Shown piece by piece: positions 5,999 through 12,114 of a stretch of 12,114 nucleotides of DNA. The stretch comes from Chloroflexota bacterium (GTDB lineage Bacteria; Chloroflexota; Dehalococcoidia; Lucifugimonadales; Lucifugimonadaceae), in the NCBI GenBank assembly GCA_016210435.1, contig JACQUF010000198.1, positions 1-12,114 of the forward strand, written 5' to 3'. Each line of letters begins with the position of its first letter. Position 1 is the first letter of the stretch. The position numbers and the translations under genes were made by a program. Under the pieces are notes generated by a model, which worked only from the letters and a program-made list of their open reading frames with translations, was not told the DNA's origin and did not search any database.

Positions 5999-8372
5999 GT
6001 GGCGGCGCCTGGCGCGGCTCTCGCCGCTGGCGGTCCAGCACCGCAAACGCGGCGGCGCCGATGCTGCCCGAGTCGATCCTGAAATGGCGGTACAGGTCCT
6101 CCCGTGTTCCCGATTGCCCGAAAGCGTCGACGCCAAGATTGATCGCATGGCAGCCAAGCGCAGAGCCGAGAAAGGCCAGGGCGTGGGGATGGCCGTCGAT
6201 GACCGTCACGATCGGCCTGCCGATCTCATCGCGCGAAAGCAGGCCCGTGGGATCGATCCCCGTGTAGGCCTCCCCTTCCATTTCCGCCCTGTCTCCCCGT
6301 CGAATGCGGTGGTGCAGCAGATCGGGGCTCGTGACGACGAAGACGTTCGCGCCGATTCCCTCACGCTCGAGCGCGGCGAGCGCGCCCAGCGCCTCAGGGA
6401 CCATTGCGCCAACCGCGAATATGTGAACGGTCTCCATGGCGTCGGCGGATGCCGTGCGCAGCCGGTAGCAGCCGTCGATCACAGTTTTCCTTAGCGCCTG
6501 CATGTCCGCAGGTGCGGCCGGATCCGGAAAGAGGGACTGATCGACTGGCTTCGTATTGAGGCGAAGCAGGTACGAGCCACCTTCGCCAGCACCGATGCAC
6601 CGGACCGCTTCAAGCATGATCCACTCGAGCTCGCGCCCGAATGCCGGTTCGTAGTAGGTGACGCCTGGCATCTCGAGCGCGATCGATGGCGAAAGCACGC
6701 CCTGGTGCGCGCCGCCCTCATGGCTGAGCGTGACGCCGGAAGGCGTTGCCACAGCGATGAACCTCGAACCCTGGTACATCGCGTACACGAACGGGTCGAG
6801 GCCGCGGTTGATGAACGGGTCGTAGAGCGTGCCAATCGGGATCAGCCTGCGGCCTGATATCTCCGACGACAGCCCGAGCTGTCCGAGCAGCAGAAACAGG
6901 TTGGTCTCGGATATTCCGAGCTCGATGTGCCTGCCAACCGGTCGCTGGACCCATTTCACGGTCCGCCGGCTGAAGCCGAGGAAGTCGGGCGTCTCGGCGT
7001 ACGACCAGATGCCGGCACGGTTGATCCAGCTGGCCAGGTTTGTCGACGTGGCCACATCGGGCGATACCGTGACTATCCTGCGCGCCGACTCGGGCGACGA
7101 CCGGTCGAGCTCGACGAGCATTCGTCCGAAGGCGTCCTGCGTGGATGTGCGTCCGGGTAGCCCGATCCGTGTCTCACTGAACAGGAACGCTGGTTCGCTG
7201 AATGTCGCGGGCCTGCGAAGGCGATCGGCCGCGAGCTTCACGTAGCGGCCCTCCGCAGTGGCCTCCTCGAACCTCTGCCAGGGCTCGTCCAGGGACACGC
7301 CCAGATTCCTCGCGAGCTCGACCATCTGCTGATGGTTCAGGAGCGCGGCATGGTTTCGGGGATCGCCCGCTACCGGCAGGCCCCAGCCCTTGACCGTGTA
7401 CGCGAAAACGACCGCCGGGCCGGCCGCGTTCGAGGCCTCCTGGTAGCACCTTGCGAGCGTGCCAACGTCGTGCCCGCCCAGATTGACGATGCGGCGCCCA
7501 AGCTCGTCATCATCGATATCGCTGAGGCATCGCTGGAGTTCACTGCGCAGGAGCCCGGCGCCATCAAGCAGCCGGGAGCGGATCTCCGATTTCGGCCCCG
7601 TGATGATCCCCTGGTATTCCTCGTTCGGCATGTCATCGACGCGCTTGCGGAGTGCGTGTCCTCCCGGCCGCTCCATCAGCGCGGTCAGCTCTTCGCCGTA
7701 TTTGGCTATGACGACCGTCCAGCCGTTTACTTCGAACATCTGCCTGAACCGGCTGACGCGGATCCCGGGGACGACTCGGTCCAGGCTGTGCCGGTTCAGG
7801 TCGACGATCCAGACACAGCGATTCAGGCCCTCGACAGCAGGTTCGGCGACTGTTTCCCAGACCGAACCTTCGTCCAGCTCGGCGTCGCCAATGTGTGCGA
7901 AAAACCGCCCCGACGCGGGCTGCAAGCCGTGCTTCGCAAGGTAGTCGCGAGTCAGCGCGCCGAATGTGACCGCGGCGGGACCGAGCCCGACAGAGCCGGT
8001 CGAGAAATCGACGCCATCCGGGTCCTTCGTACGACTGGGATACGCTTGCAGGCCCCGATAGGCGCGGAACTGGGTCAGGTATTCGGCCGGCAGGTTTCCA
8101 AGAAGATACTGAATCGCGTGGAAGACAGGCGACGCGTGGGGCTTGATGGCAACGCGGTCGGAGGCTTCGAGCGTTTCGAAGAACAGCGCGGTCAGGAGAG
8201 CCGCCGACGAGGCCGACGAGGCCTGGTGCCCGCCGACCTTTGTACCGTCCGGGTTCACCCGTACGTTGTTTGCCCAGTGCACGATCGCGGCCGAGAGCCA
8301 CAGGACCCGGTCGCGCACCCGCTCACGGACGGCCCGGAGCTGGGCAGCGGCGGTCTCTTCGGCTTTGACCAC
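5985..8372 (-). CDS. Transketolase-like ThDP enzyme resembling homodimeric pyruvate dehydrogenase E1
   Basis: Probably decarboxylates a 2-oxo acid or transfers the resulting unit, using thiamine diphosphate. The 795-residue chain has AceE layout: an N-terminal pyrophosphate-binding domain with GGHQASS (48-54) and GDAELDEGSVWE (162-173) followed by VDLNRHSLD (190-198), the counterpart of the GDG...NN Mg2+-ThDP motif. Then come KGWGLPVAGDPRNHAALL (328-345), a pyrimidine-binding domain with the predicted activating Glu489 in GISETN, His551 and His556 in SHEGGAHQG, and a C-terminal domain ending near AFGQSGTREDLYRHF (750-764). AceE is about 890 residues; this is shorter, and Ala replaces the last Gly of GDG. 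No E2 or E3 gene is nearby, so a complete pyruvate dehydrogenase complex is not shown; transketolase is the other reading. The start is GTG at 8372 with GGGAG six bases upstream. The last codons and stop lie in repeat DNA. Confidence 0.8.
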   Translation of the reverse strand: MVKAEETAAAQLRAVRERVRDRVLWLSAAIVHWANNVRVNPDGTKVGGHQASSASSAALLTALFFETLEASDRVAIKPHASPVFHAIQYLLGNLPAEYLTQFRAYRGLQAYPSRTKDPDGVDFSTGSVGLGPAAVTFGALTRDYLAKHGLQPASGRFFAHIGDAELDEGSVWETVAEPAVEGLNRCVWIVDLNRHSLDRVVPGIRVSRFRQMFEVNGWTVVIAKYGEELTALMERPGGHALRKRVDDMPNEEYQGIITGPKSEIRSRLLDGAGLLRSELQRCLSDIDDDELGRRIVNLGGHDVGTLARCYQEASNAAGPAVVFAYTVKGWGLPVAGDPRNHAALLNHQQMVELARNLGVSLDEPWQRFEEATAEGRYVKLAADRLRRPATFSEPAFLFSETRIGLPGRTSTQDAFGRMLVELDRSSPESARRIVTVSPDVATSTNLASWINRAGIWSYAETPDFLGFSRRTVKWVQRPVGRHIELGISETNLFLLLGQLGLSSEISGRRLIPIGTLYDPFINRGLDPFVYAMYQGSRFIAVATPSGVTLSHEGGAHQGVLSPSIALEMPGVTYYEPAFGRELEWIMLEAVRCIGAGEGGSYLLRLNTKPVDQSLFPDPAAPADMQALRKTVIDGCYRLRTASADAMETVHIFAVGAMVPEALGALAALEREGIGANVFVVTSPDLLHHRIRRGDRAEMEGEAYTGIDPTGLLSRDEIGRPIVTVIDGHPHALAFLGSALGCHAINLGVDAFGQSGTREDLYRHFRIDSGSIGAAAFAVLDRQRREPRQAPPLMSP

Positions 8373-8568
8373 ATCAGACTCCCGGAAACGCAGGATCGGG
8401 CGTTAGGCGGCGGCTGCGCGGAGGATAACATCGCCCCATCTGTCGCCGTACACTCTCACGATTGGTCATCGCCGGCCGTGTCTTCAACGGGCTATGTGCA
8501 GCGCATGAGCGCCGTCTGTTGTTCGGCACGCCGGGGTCTGCAACGGGCAAGGCTGGACGAAACTGTTC

Positions 8569-9888
8569 TTGAAGGTCGCCACGGTGTCGCTCATAGCGGT
8601 ATTGTCGACCGCTGTCGTCCTGGCCTGCGATCGCCGGAGCCCAAATGGCGGCGAAACGGTGGACGTGCAACGCGCGGCCCAGACCGCGGTTGCGCGCGTG
8701 CCAACGCCAACAATGAGCCCCAGTCTTACGCTTCCTGGGAGGACGCTGGTTACCGGACCCGGGACTGGCACGGGAACCGCGGCCCCCAGCTCCCGACAGG
8801 CGCCCGCGGACGGCACACCTGCCTCGCCGCCGGCGGGACCGGGCACTTCAGCGACCAGCAGCCCTGGGGCGGAGCCGAGTGCATTTGTCGAGGCGATGGC
8901 TGAGGAGCGCTATTTCCACTCCGCAACCCATCTCAACGACGGGCGCGTGCTGGTCGTCGGTGGCAAAAACGCCAGGGGCGACACCCTGGCGACTGCGGAG
9001 GTCTTCGATCCCGCCACCGGGACGTGGCTTCCGACCGGCAACCTGCTCGAGCCCCGGCACTCGCATGCGGCCGCGCTCCTTGCCGATGGCCGCGTCCTCG
9101 TAACGGGGGGCTGGTCCAGCGGCGCCCGCATTCTCGCCACCGCGGAACTGTTCGACCCCGCCTCGGGCACGTGGTCTACCGCGGGCGAAATGGCATCCGG
9201 CCGCGTAGCGCACACGAGCACGGTACTGGAAGGGGGCACGGTCCTCGTGGCGGGTGGCTGGAATATCCGGTCGCTGCGCGCGACCGAGATATTCGACCCC
9301 GCATCAAGTCGCTGGTCGGAGGGTTCCGCAATGATCGAGAGCCGTTTCGACCATACGGCTACCGCCCTACCTGACGGCCGCGTGCTGGTTGCCGGGGGCG
9401 AAGACGCGGGCGACCAGCGACTGGCCACGGCTGAGATATTCGAGCCCGCTTCCGGGCGGTGGGCCGCTGCCGGCCGGATGGCGAACCGCCGTTACCGGCA
9501 CACCGCGACGCTCCTGTCGTCAGGTGCCGTGCTGATCGTGGGAGGCACCCCGGAACCGGGGAGCCTGGCCGCCGCCGAGCTTTTCGACGCCGCAAGCCTG
9601 GCCTGGCGCGTCACAGGTTCCATGGCAGACGCTCGCCAGTCGCATGCTGCGGCGATTCTGGCGGATGGGCGTGTAGTCGTGGCTGGCGGACGTGATCGGC
9701 AGGGAGTCACGCTGCGCTCAGTCGAGATATTCGACCCGTTGCAGGGGCGGTGGTCCGCGGCGGGGAACCTGGCGCAGGCGCGGCACACATCGGCTGTGGC
9801 AGCCCTTGGCGATGGCCGGGTCCTGCTTGCGGGTGGCCGCGATGGATCGGAGACGCTTAGCTCCGCCGAGGTCTACAAAGCCTCATAG
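8569..9888 (+). CDS. Kelch-repeat lipoprotein, predicted seven-bladed beta-propeller
   Basis: A 439-residue exported protein, probably membrane-anchored and outside the cytoplasm. Residues 1-20 are a lipoprotein signal: a hydrophobic run ending VVLAC, with Cys20 as the lipidation site. A Pro/Thr/Ser/Gly-rich linker follows (about 40-105). From about residue 110 to the end there are seven repeats of roughly 47 residues, each with H-x-x-A-x-L, DGRVLVAGG, an A-x-x-E-x-F-D-P turn and G-x-W, the bacterial kelch/galactose-oxidase-like pattern. Seven repeats fit one closed propeller. No galactose oxidase copper ligands are evident, so a binding or scaffold role is more likely than catalysis. The start is taken as TTG at 8569, because no ATG or GTG lies between it and an in-frame stop at 8506; AAGG lies upstream. 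It diverges from the E1-like gene over 196 bases. Confidence 0.88.
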   Translation: MKVATVSLIAVLSTAVVLACDRRSPNGGETVDVQRAAQTAVARVPTPTMSPSLTLPGRTLVTGPGTGTGTAAPSSRQAPADGTPASPPAGPGTSATSSPGAEPSAFVEAMAEERYFHSATHLNDGRVLVVGGKNARGDTLATAEVFDPATGTWLPTGNLLEPRHSHAAALLADGRVLVTGGWSSGARILATAELFDPASGTWSTAGEMASGRVAHTSTVLEGGTVLVAGGWNIRSLRATEIFDPASSRWSEGSAMIESRFDHTATALPDGRVLVAGGEDAGDQRLATAEIFEPASGRWAAAGRMANRRYRHTATLLSSGAVLIVGGTPEPGSLAAAELFDAASLAWRVTGSMADARQSHAAAILADGRVVVAGGRDRQGVTLRSVEIFDPLQGRWSAAGNLAQARHTSAVAALGDGRVLLAGGRDGSETLSSAEVYKAS

Positions 9889-9927
9889 CGGCGGGCACGC
9901 GCTGACGCCGATGTCGTAAAGGCTGCC

Positions 9928-10161
9928 TCACAATCGGGCCGCGCCCTGGATCATGTCAAGTGCGCGCCTTGCCTGGTCCTCGACAGTCGTGGCCAGTTCC
10001 TCGATGCGGGGCTTGTCGCCCGCGTTTCTACGCATGACGCGCGCGTTCGCCATCATGGCGGTGAGGAGATTGGCGAGGTCGTGGGCCAGCTTCGATTCGA
10101 TACGGCCGCTCTCCGCGTCGCCCGTCTTGTCATCGTCACCGGTCGCACCAGCCGAAGTCAT
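9928..10161 (-). CDS. Small stand-alone histidine-kinase-like H-box (DHp) protein
   Basis: A 77-residue protein. Residues 20-77 resemble the dimerisation/phosphoacceptor helices of sensor histidine kinases: KLAHDLANLLTAMMANARVM (24-43) fits the H-box pattern H-D-x-x-N-x-L-T of hybrid kinases, with His27 as the candidate phosphorylated residue. A second helix, PRIEELATTVEDQARRALDMIQGA, follows. No ATPase domain, sensor domain or transmembrane segment is present, and the 3' flank is the convergent kelch gene, so there is no room for the rest of a kinase. It could be a phosphotransfer or dimerisation module, a decayed kinase fragment, or a helical protein with chance similarity. The ATG at 10161 is chosen because GGAAGG lies nine bases upstream; in-frame ATGs at 10170 and 10215 are less well placed, and codons upstream of 10161 look non-coding. 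Confidence 0.55.
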   Translation of the reverse strand: MTSAGATGDDDKTGDAESGRIESKLAHDLANLLTAMMANARVMRRNAGDKPRIEELATTVEDQARRALDMIQGAARL

Positions 10162-10245
10162 GTTCGCCATCCTTCCAGGGACACTCGCTGCGCGCCGGGC
10201 TAGGTTACTCTCCATCGCACAGAAGCGACACCGTGGGAACTTGTC

Positions 10246-10372
10246 GTCCCTTCGACACGCTCAGGGCGGCGTCTGCGTCCGCGTCAGGCGGACGAAGGAT
10301 CTGTTGCCGATGGCGTTCGCCGCGGACAGATGCTTCGTCGTCCCGGCATGACCGGGACTTCTCAGCATGACA
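10246..10372. repeat. Composite palindromic repeat, second family, in the gap before the YbaK-like gene
   Basis: Contains CCCTTCGACACGCTCAGGG (about 10248-10266); a hairpin GTCCGC/GCGGAC (10277-10282, 10288-10293) whose 17 bases match 5878-5894 with one difference; and an inverted pair GACGAAGGATCTGT (10291-10304) and ACAGATGCTTCGTC (10326-10339), 13 of 14 paired. Next comes a perfect 7-bp hairpin GTCCCGG/CCGGGAC with 5-base loop (10340-10358), then TTCTCAGCATGACAAGG. The modules match those at 5878-5998 but in a different order. The element fills most of the interval between the divergent H-box gene and the YbaK-like gene, so promoters of either must lie inside or beside it. Confidence 0.7.
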
Positions 10373-10417
10373 AGGGGTCCCGTTCACACGGCCTTATAGG
10401 GGCATAGGAGGCTTTTG

Positions 10418-10921
10418 TTGGACCGAGCGGAACAGGCAGTGCGCGCCGCTCTCGACCGGCTTGGGGCGGCGCACGAATGGATCGAGATCGATCCCGCATA
10501 CGCTGATACCGCAGCCTTTTGCGCCAGGTACGGGTACCCGGCAGAGCAGTCCGCCAATACGATAGTCGTGGCCTCGAGGCGTGAACCACGACAATACGTG
10601 GCCTGTGTGGTCCTGGCTACGACCCGTCTCGACGTGAACAACACGGTCAAGAGACTGATGGGCGTCAACAAGGCTTCGTTTGCGGACGCGGAGGAGATGG
10701 AGCGCGTCACCGGCATGGAACTGGGCGGCGTAACGCCCTTCGCGTTGCCGCCGGGATTGCCGCTGTACATCGACGCGCGGGTGATGGCGCGGGATTGGGT
10801 GATCGTAGGCGCGGGAGGGCGCGGGGCCAAGGTGAAGGTTGCGCCGAGTGCGCTCGCTACGCTGCCCAATGCGAAGGTCGTCGAGGGCCTGGCGCTCGAG
10901 CGCGAGTCGACTTTGCCATAA
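10418..10921 (+). CDS. YbaK/EbsC-family (aminoacyl-tRNA deacylase-like) protein
   Basis: The family trans-edits mischarged tRNAs (Cys-tRNA-Pro, Ala-tRNA-Pro) in the cytoplasm. The 167-residue length is normal. The fold signature is clear: SANTIVVASR (45-54), CVVLATTRLDVN (63-74), VNKASFADAEEMERVTGM (83-100), then GGVTPFALP (103-111) and a glycine-rich GAGGRGAKVKV loop (131-141). Asn47 stands where E. coli YbaK has its essential Lys (K-T-L), so editing activity cannot be assumed. From memory, related YbaK subgroups in other high-GC bacteria also lack it; Lys85 is retained. Of two adjacent TTG codons (10415, 10418), the second is preferred because AGGAGG (10406-10411) then has a six-base spacing. 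Its TAA overlaps an ATG (TAATG, 10919-10923) in frame with the following SDR gene. Confidence 0.85.
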   Translation: MDRAEQAVRAALDRLGAAHEWIEIDPAYADTAAFCARYGYPAEQSANTIVVASRREPRQYVACVVLATTRLDVNNTVKRLMGVNKASFADAEEMERVTGMELGGVTPFALPPGLPLYIDARVMARDWVIVGAGGRGAKVKVAPSALATLPNAKVVEGLALERESTLP

Positions 10922-10971
10922 TGGCGCCTCTGATTCGATCATCCCTGCTTGGGAAGCGAGAAAGGTCAGCG

Positions 10972-11760
10972 GTGCGCGTCCAGGAACTTCTTGATCTCAG
11001 TGGCCGCGTGGCAATCGTCACAGGTGGCGGGACGCACCTCGGCAAAGCTATGGCAAGCACCCTTGGCGAGCTCGGGGCCGCGGTCTTCCTGGCGAGCCGG
11101 AGGGGAGAGCTCTGCGAGCAGGCCGCGAACGAGTTGCGGGCTGCAGGGATCGACGCGACCGGCCTCAAATGCGATGTGACGAGCGAGCCGGACGTGCAGG
11201 CGCTTGTCGGACGCGTCGTGATAGAGAGGGGCCGCCTCGATGTGATGATCGCCAATGCCGGCGGGTCATTCACATCGACCTACATCCCGAGGGCGTCGAT
11301 CGACGAGTTCCGCAAGACCCTCGAGCTGAACCTGACCGGCACCTACGTCTGCGCGCAGGCGGCCGCCGAGGTCATGATGCCGCGGCGCAGCGGGAAGATA
11401 ATCACGCTGGGTTCGATCCACGGTTTCCTCGCCGCAGACAAGCGCTTCTACAAAGGGCTGAATTTCCGGCGTTCAGGGCCGCCTTACCAGGCTGCGAAAG
11501 GCGGCGTAATCAACCTCACACGAGCCCTGGCAGCAGAACTCGGCGAATGGAACATACAGGTCAACTGCATCAGTCCCGGGCAGATCCCGCGGGCCGATAC
11601 CGATCCTGCGATGGTCGAGAAGGCCCGCCTCAACAATCCACTCGAGGTTGTCGGCAGGCCCGAGCACCTGAAGGGTGCAGTAGCGCTGCTGGCTTCGCCT
11701 GCAGGCGACTGGATCACAGGGCAGAATATCGTTGTCGACGGCGGCTGGAGCATCTGGTAG
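10972..11760 (+). CDS. Short-chain dehydrogenase/reductase (classical SDR)
   Basis: NAD(P)-dependent oxidation or reduction of an alcohol/carbonyl substrate; cytoplasmic. The 262-residue chain has cofactor motif TGGGTHLG (17-24), NAGG (95-98) and the tetrad Asn120, Ser148, Tyr172 and Lys176 (YQAAK), with the closing VVDGGWSIW. ASRR after the second strand (41-44) suggests NADP(H) preference; this is tentative. The gap from catalytic Ser to Tyr is 24 residues instead of the usual 13. The insertion FLAADKRFYKGLNFRRSGPP would sit over the active site and shape substrate choice, as in some sugar-acid or polyol SDRs. The start is GTG at 10972 with AAAGG six bases upstream, giving the family-typical N-terminus. 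An ATG at 10921 overlapping the YbaK-like stop would add 17 unusual residues. It is probably in one transcript with that gene. Confidence 0.9.
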   Translation: MRVQELLDLSGRVAIVTGGGTHLGKAMASTLGELGAAVFLASRRGELCEQAANELRAAGIDATGLKCDVTSEPDVQALVGRVVIERGRLDVMIANAGGSFTSTYIPRASIDEFRKTLELNLTGTYVCAQAAAEVMMPRRSGKIITLGSIHGFLAADKRFYKGLNFRRSGPPYQAAKGGVINLTRALAAELGEWNIQVNCISPGQIPRADTDPAMVEKARLNNPLEVVGRPEHLKGAVALLASPAGDWITGQNIVVDGGWSIW

Positions 11761-11808
11761 TTCGGAGGCCCGTTAGAGTGACTTGTTGCGAACAGGGATG
11801 ATCCTTCC

Positions 11809-11940
11809 CCTCCTCTCCCGGCGGGAGAGGAGGCATCCGTAAATCCCCTCTCCCGATGGGAGAGGGCGAGGGTGAGGGCGATCCAGGGTCTCGCCCCGAT
11901 GCAACGGGGAGAGGGCCTACGTCAGTAGGGTGAGGGGTTC
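11809..11940. repeat. GGGAGAGGG palindromic repeat cluster, copies B and C, between two SDR genes
   Basis: First a 12-bp inverted repeat CCTCCTCTCCCG/CGGGAGAGGAGG (11809-11820, 11822-11833). Then a perfect 9-bp hairpin CCCTCTCCC/GGGAGAGGG with loop GAT (11846-11866), running into GAGGGTGAGGG. Then CCCCG/CGGGG (11894-11898, 11905-11909), GGGGAGAGGGC, a small hairpin CCTAC/GTAGG (11916-11920, 11925-11929) and GGGTGAGGGG up to 11937. The unit GGGAGAGGGC, variable spacer, AGGGTGAGGG thus occurs twice here, and once inverted at 267-302. It separates two co-directional SDR genes and could terminate, attenuate or stabilise the transcript. Its end provides the only Shine-Dalgarno-like sequence for the next gene. 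Confidence 0.75.
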
Positions 11941-11942
11941 AT

Positions 11943-12114
11943 ATGGGTGCATTCACCGGCAAAGTCGTGATCGTAACCGGCGGCGCGCTTGGAATGGGCC
12001 GCGACACTGCAATCGAGTTCGGTCGAGAAGGCGCGGCTGTTACCGTCGCTGATATCAACGACGACGCGGGGAAAAAGACCGCCTGGGACATTGAGAGCGC
12101 GGGCGGGCGTGGCC
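11943..12114 (+). CDS. Second short-chain dehydrogenase/reductase, N-terminal fragment
   Basis: The first 57 codons of a classical SDR, cut by the window end. It shows the opening strand KVVIVTGGALGMG (7-19), with the TGxxxGxG cofactor motif TGGALGMG at 12-19, and the second strand VTVADIN (33-39). Asp37 follows that strand, which usually selects NAD(H) over NADP(H). This is the opposite of the ASRR motif in the preceding SDR, so the two enzymes may differ in cofactor. Catalytic residues are beyond the window. The ATG at 11943 has GAGGGG about six bases upstream, and this G-rich stretch is the end of the palindromic repeat cluster. Same strand as the preceding SDR with a 182-base gap; a shared pathway is plausible, but the substrate is unknown. 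Confidence 0.85.
   Translation, partial: MGAFTGKVVIVTGGALGMGRDTAIEFGREGAAVTVADINDDAGKKTAWDIESAGGRG

Noticed and set aside
5867..6082. A 71-codon plus-strand frame with a good ribosome binding site
   Set aside because: The translated product is mostly repeat palindromes and antisense of the E1-like gene; kept only as a finding about orphan start signals.
7332..8903. A 523-codon plus-strand frame
   Set aside because: It is antisense to the E1-like gene and overlaps the kelch gene in another frame; its composition is that of a high-GC shadow frame with no motif.
8896..9885. Long-period (about 141-147 bases) direct repetition resembling a DNA tandem repeat
   Set aside because: It is explained by the seven kelch blades of the encoded protein; copies are diverged at DNA level.
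10340..10358. GTCCCGG/CCGGGAC hairpin as an intrinsic terminator
   Set aside because: The stem is good, but no T-run follows and no plus-strand gene ends just before it; it is treated as part of the composite repeat.
1..12114. CRISPR array, tRNA/rRNA, insertion sequence, prophage, toxin-antitoxin or defence system
   Set aside because: No regularly spaced repeats, RNA-gene signatures, transposase or integrase motifs were seen. The CPBP protein alone does not make a defence or bacteriocin system.

Overview
The window is high-GC bacterial DNA with ordinary, tightly packed metabolic genes on both strands. Chaperone, phage, transposase, CRISPR, rRNA and tRNA signals are absent. The content (an enolase-superfamily dehydratase end, several SDR oxidoreductases, an amidase, a kelch lipoprotein, and GGGAGAGGG-type and CTCAGGG-type intergenic repeats) would suit a free-living Chloroflexota bacterium, perhaps of the SAR202/Dehalococcoidia kind. 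That placement is inference from gene flavour only; no phylogenetic marker gene is present.

Layout. Bases 1-258 hold the 3' end of an enolase-superfamily dehydratase (+). It converges on two unrecognised minus-strand genes (305-664 and 754-1296), with a palindromic repeat between the converging stops. A roughly 410-base interval without a convincing gene follows, holding one strong hairpin. Next is a minus-strand pair, a CPBP membrane protease homologue and a GNAT acetyltransferase (3277-1711). An amidase-signature hydrolase (3365-4804, +) diverges from that pair and converges with a D-2-hydroxyacid dehydrogenase (5769-4813, -). Upstream of the dehydrogenase on the same strand is a large ThDP enzyme resembling homodimeric pyruvate dehydrogenase E1 (8372-5985, -). 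A seven-bladed kelch lipoprotein (8569-9888, +) diverges from it and converges with a 77-residue protein that looks like a lone histidine-kinase phosphoacceptor helix pair (10161-9928, -). The window ends with a plus-strand run: a YbaK-type protein, an SDR dehydrogenase, a repeat cluster, and the start of a second SDR.

How the genes fit together. Several act on 2-oxo, 2-hydroxy or sugar acids: the dehydratase removes water from an acid sugar, the hydroxyacid dehydrogenase interconverts 2-oxo and 2-hydroxy acids, the E1-like enzyme would decarboxylate a 2-oxo acid, and the SDRs oxidise alcohols. A shared role in oxidising organic acids is plausible, but no complete pathway can be read here.

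Most unusual features: two families of short palindromic repeats. One apparently supplies a ribosome binding site to an SDR gene, and a module of the other supplies the stop codons of one or two genes. The H-box-only mini-protein and the orphan E1-like enzyme are the most interesting proteins. I see no convincing new multi-gene system.
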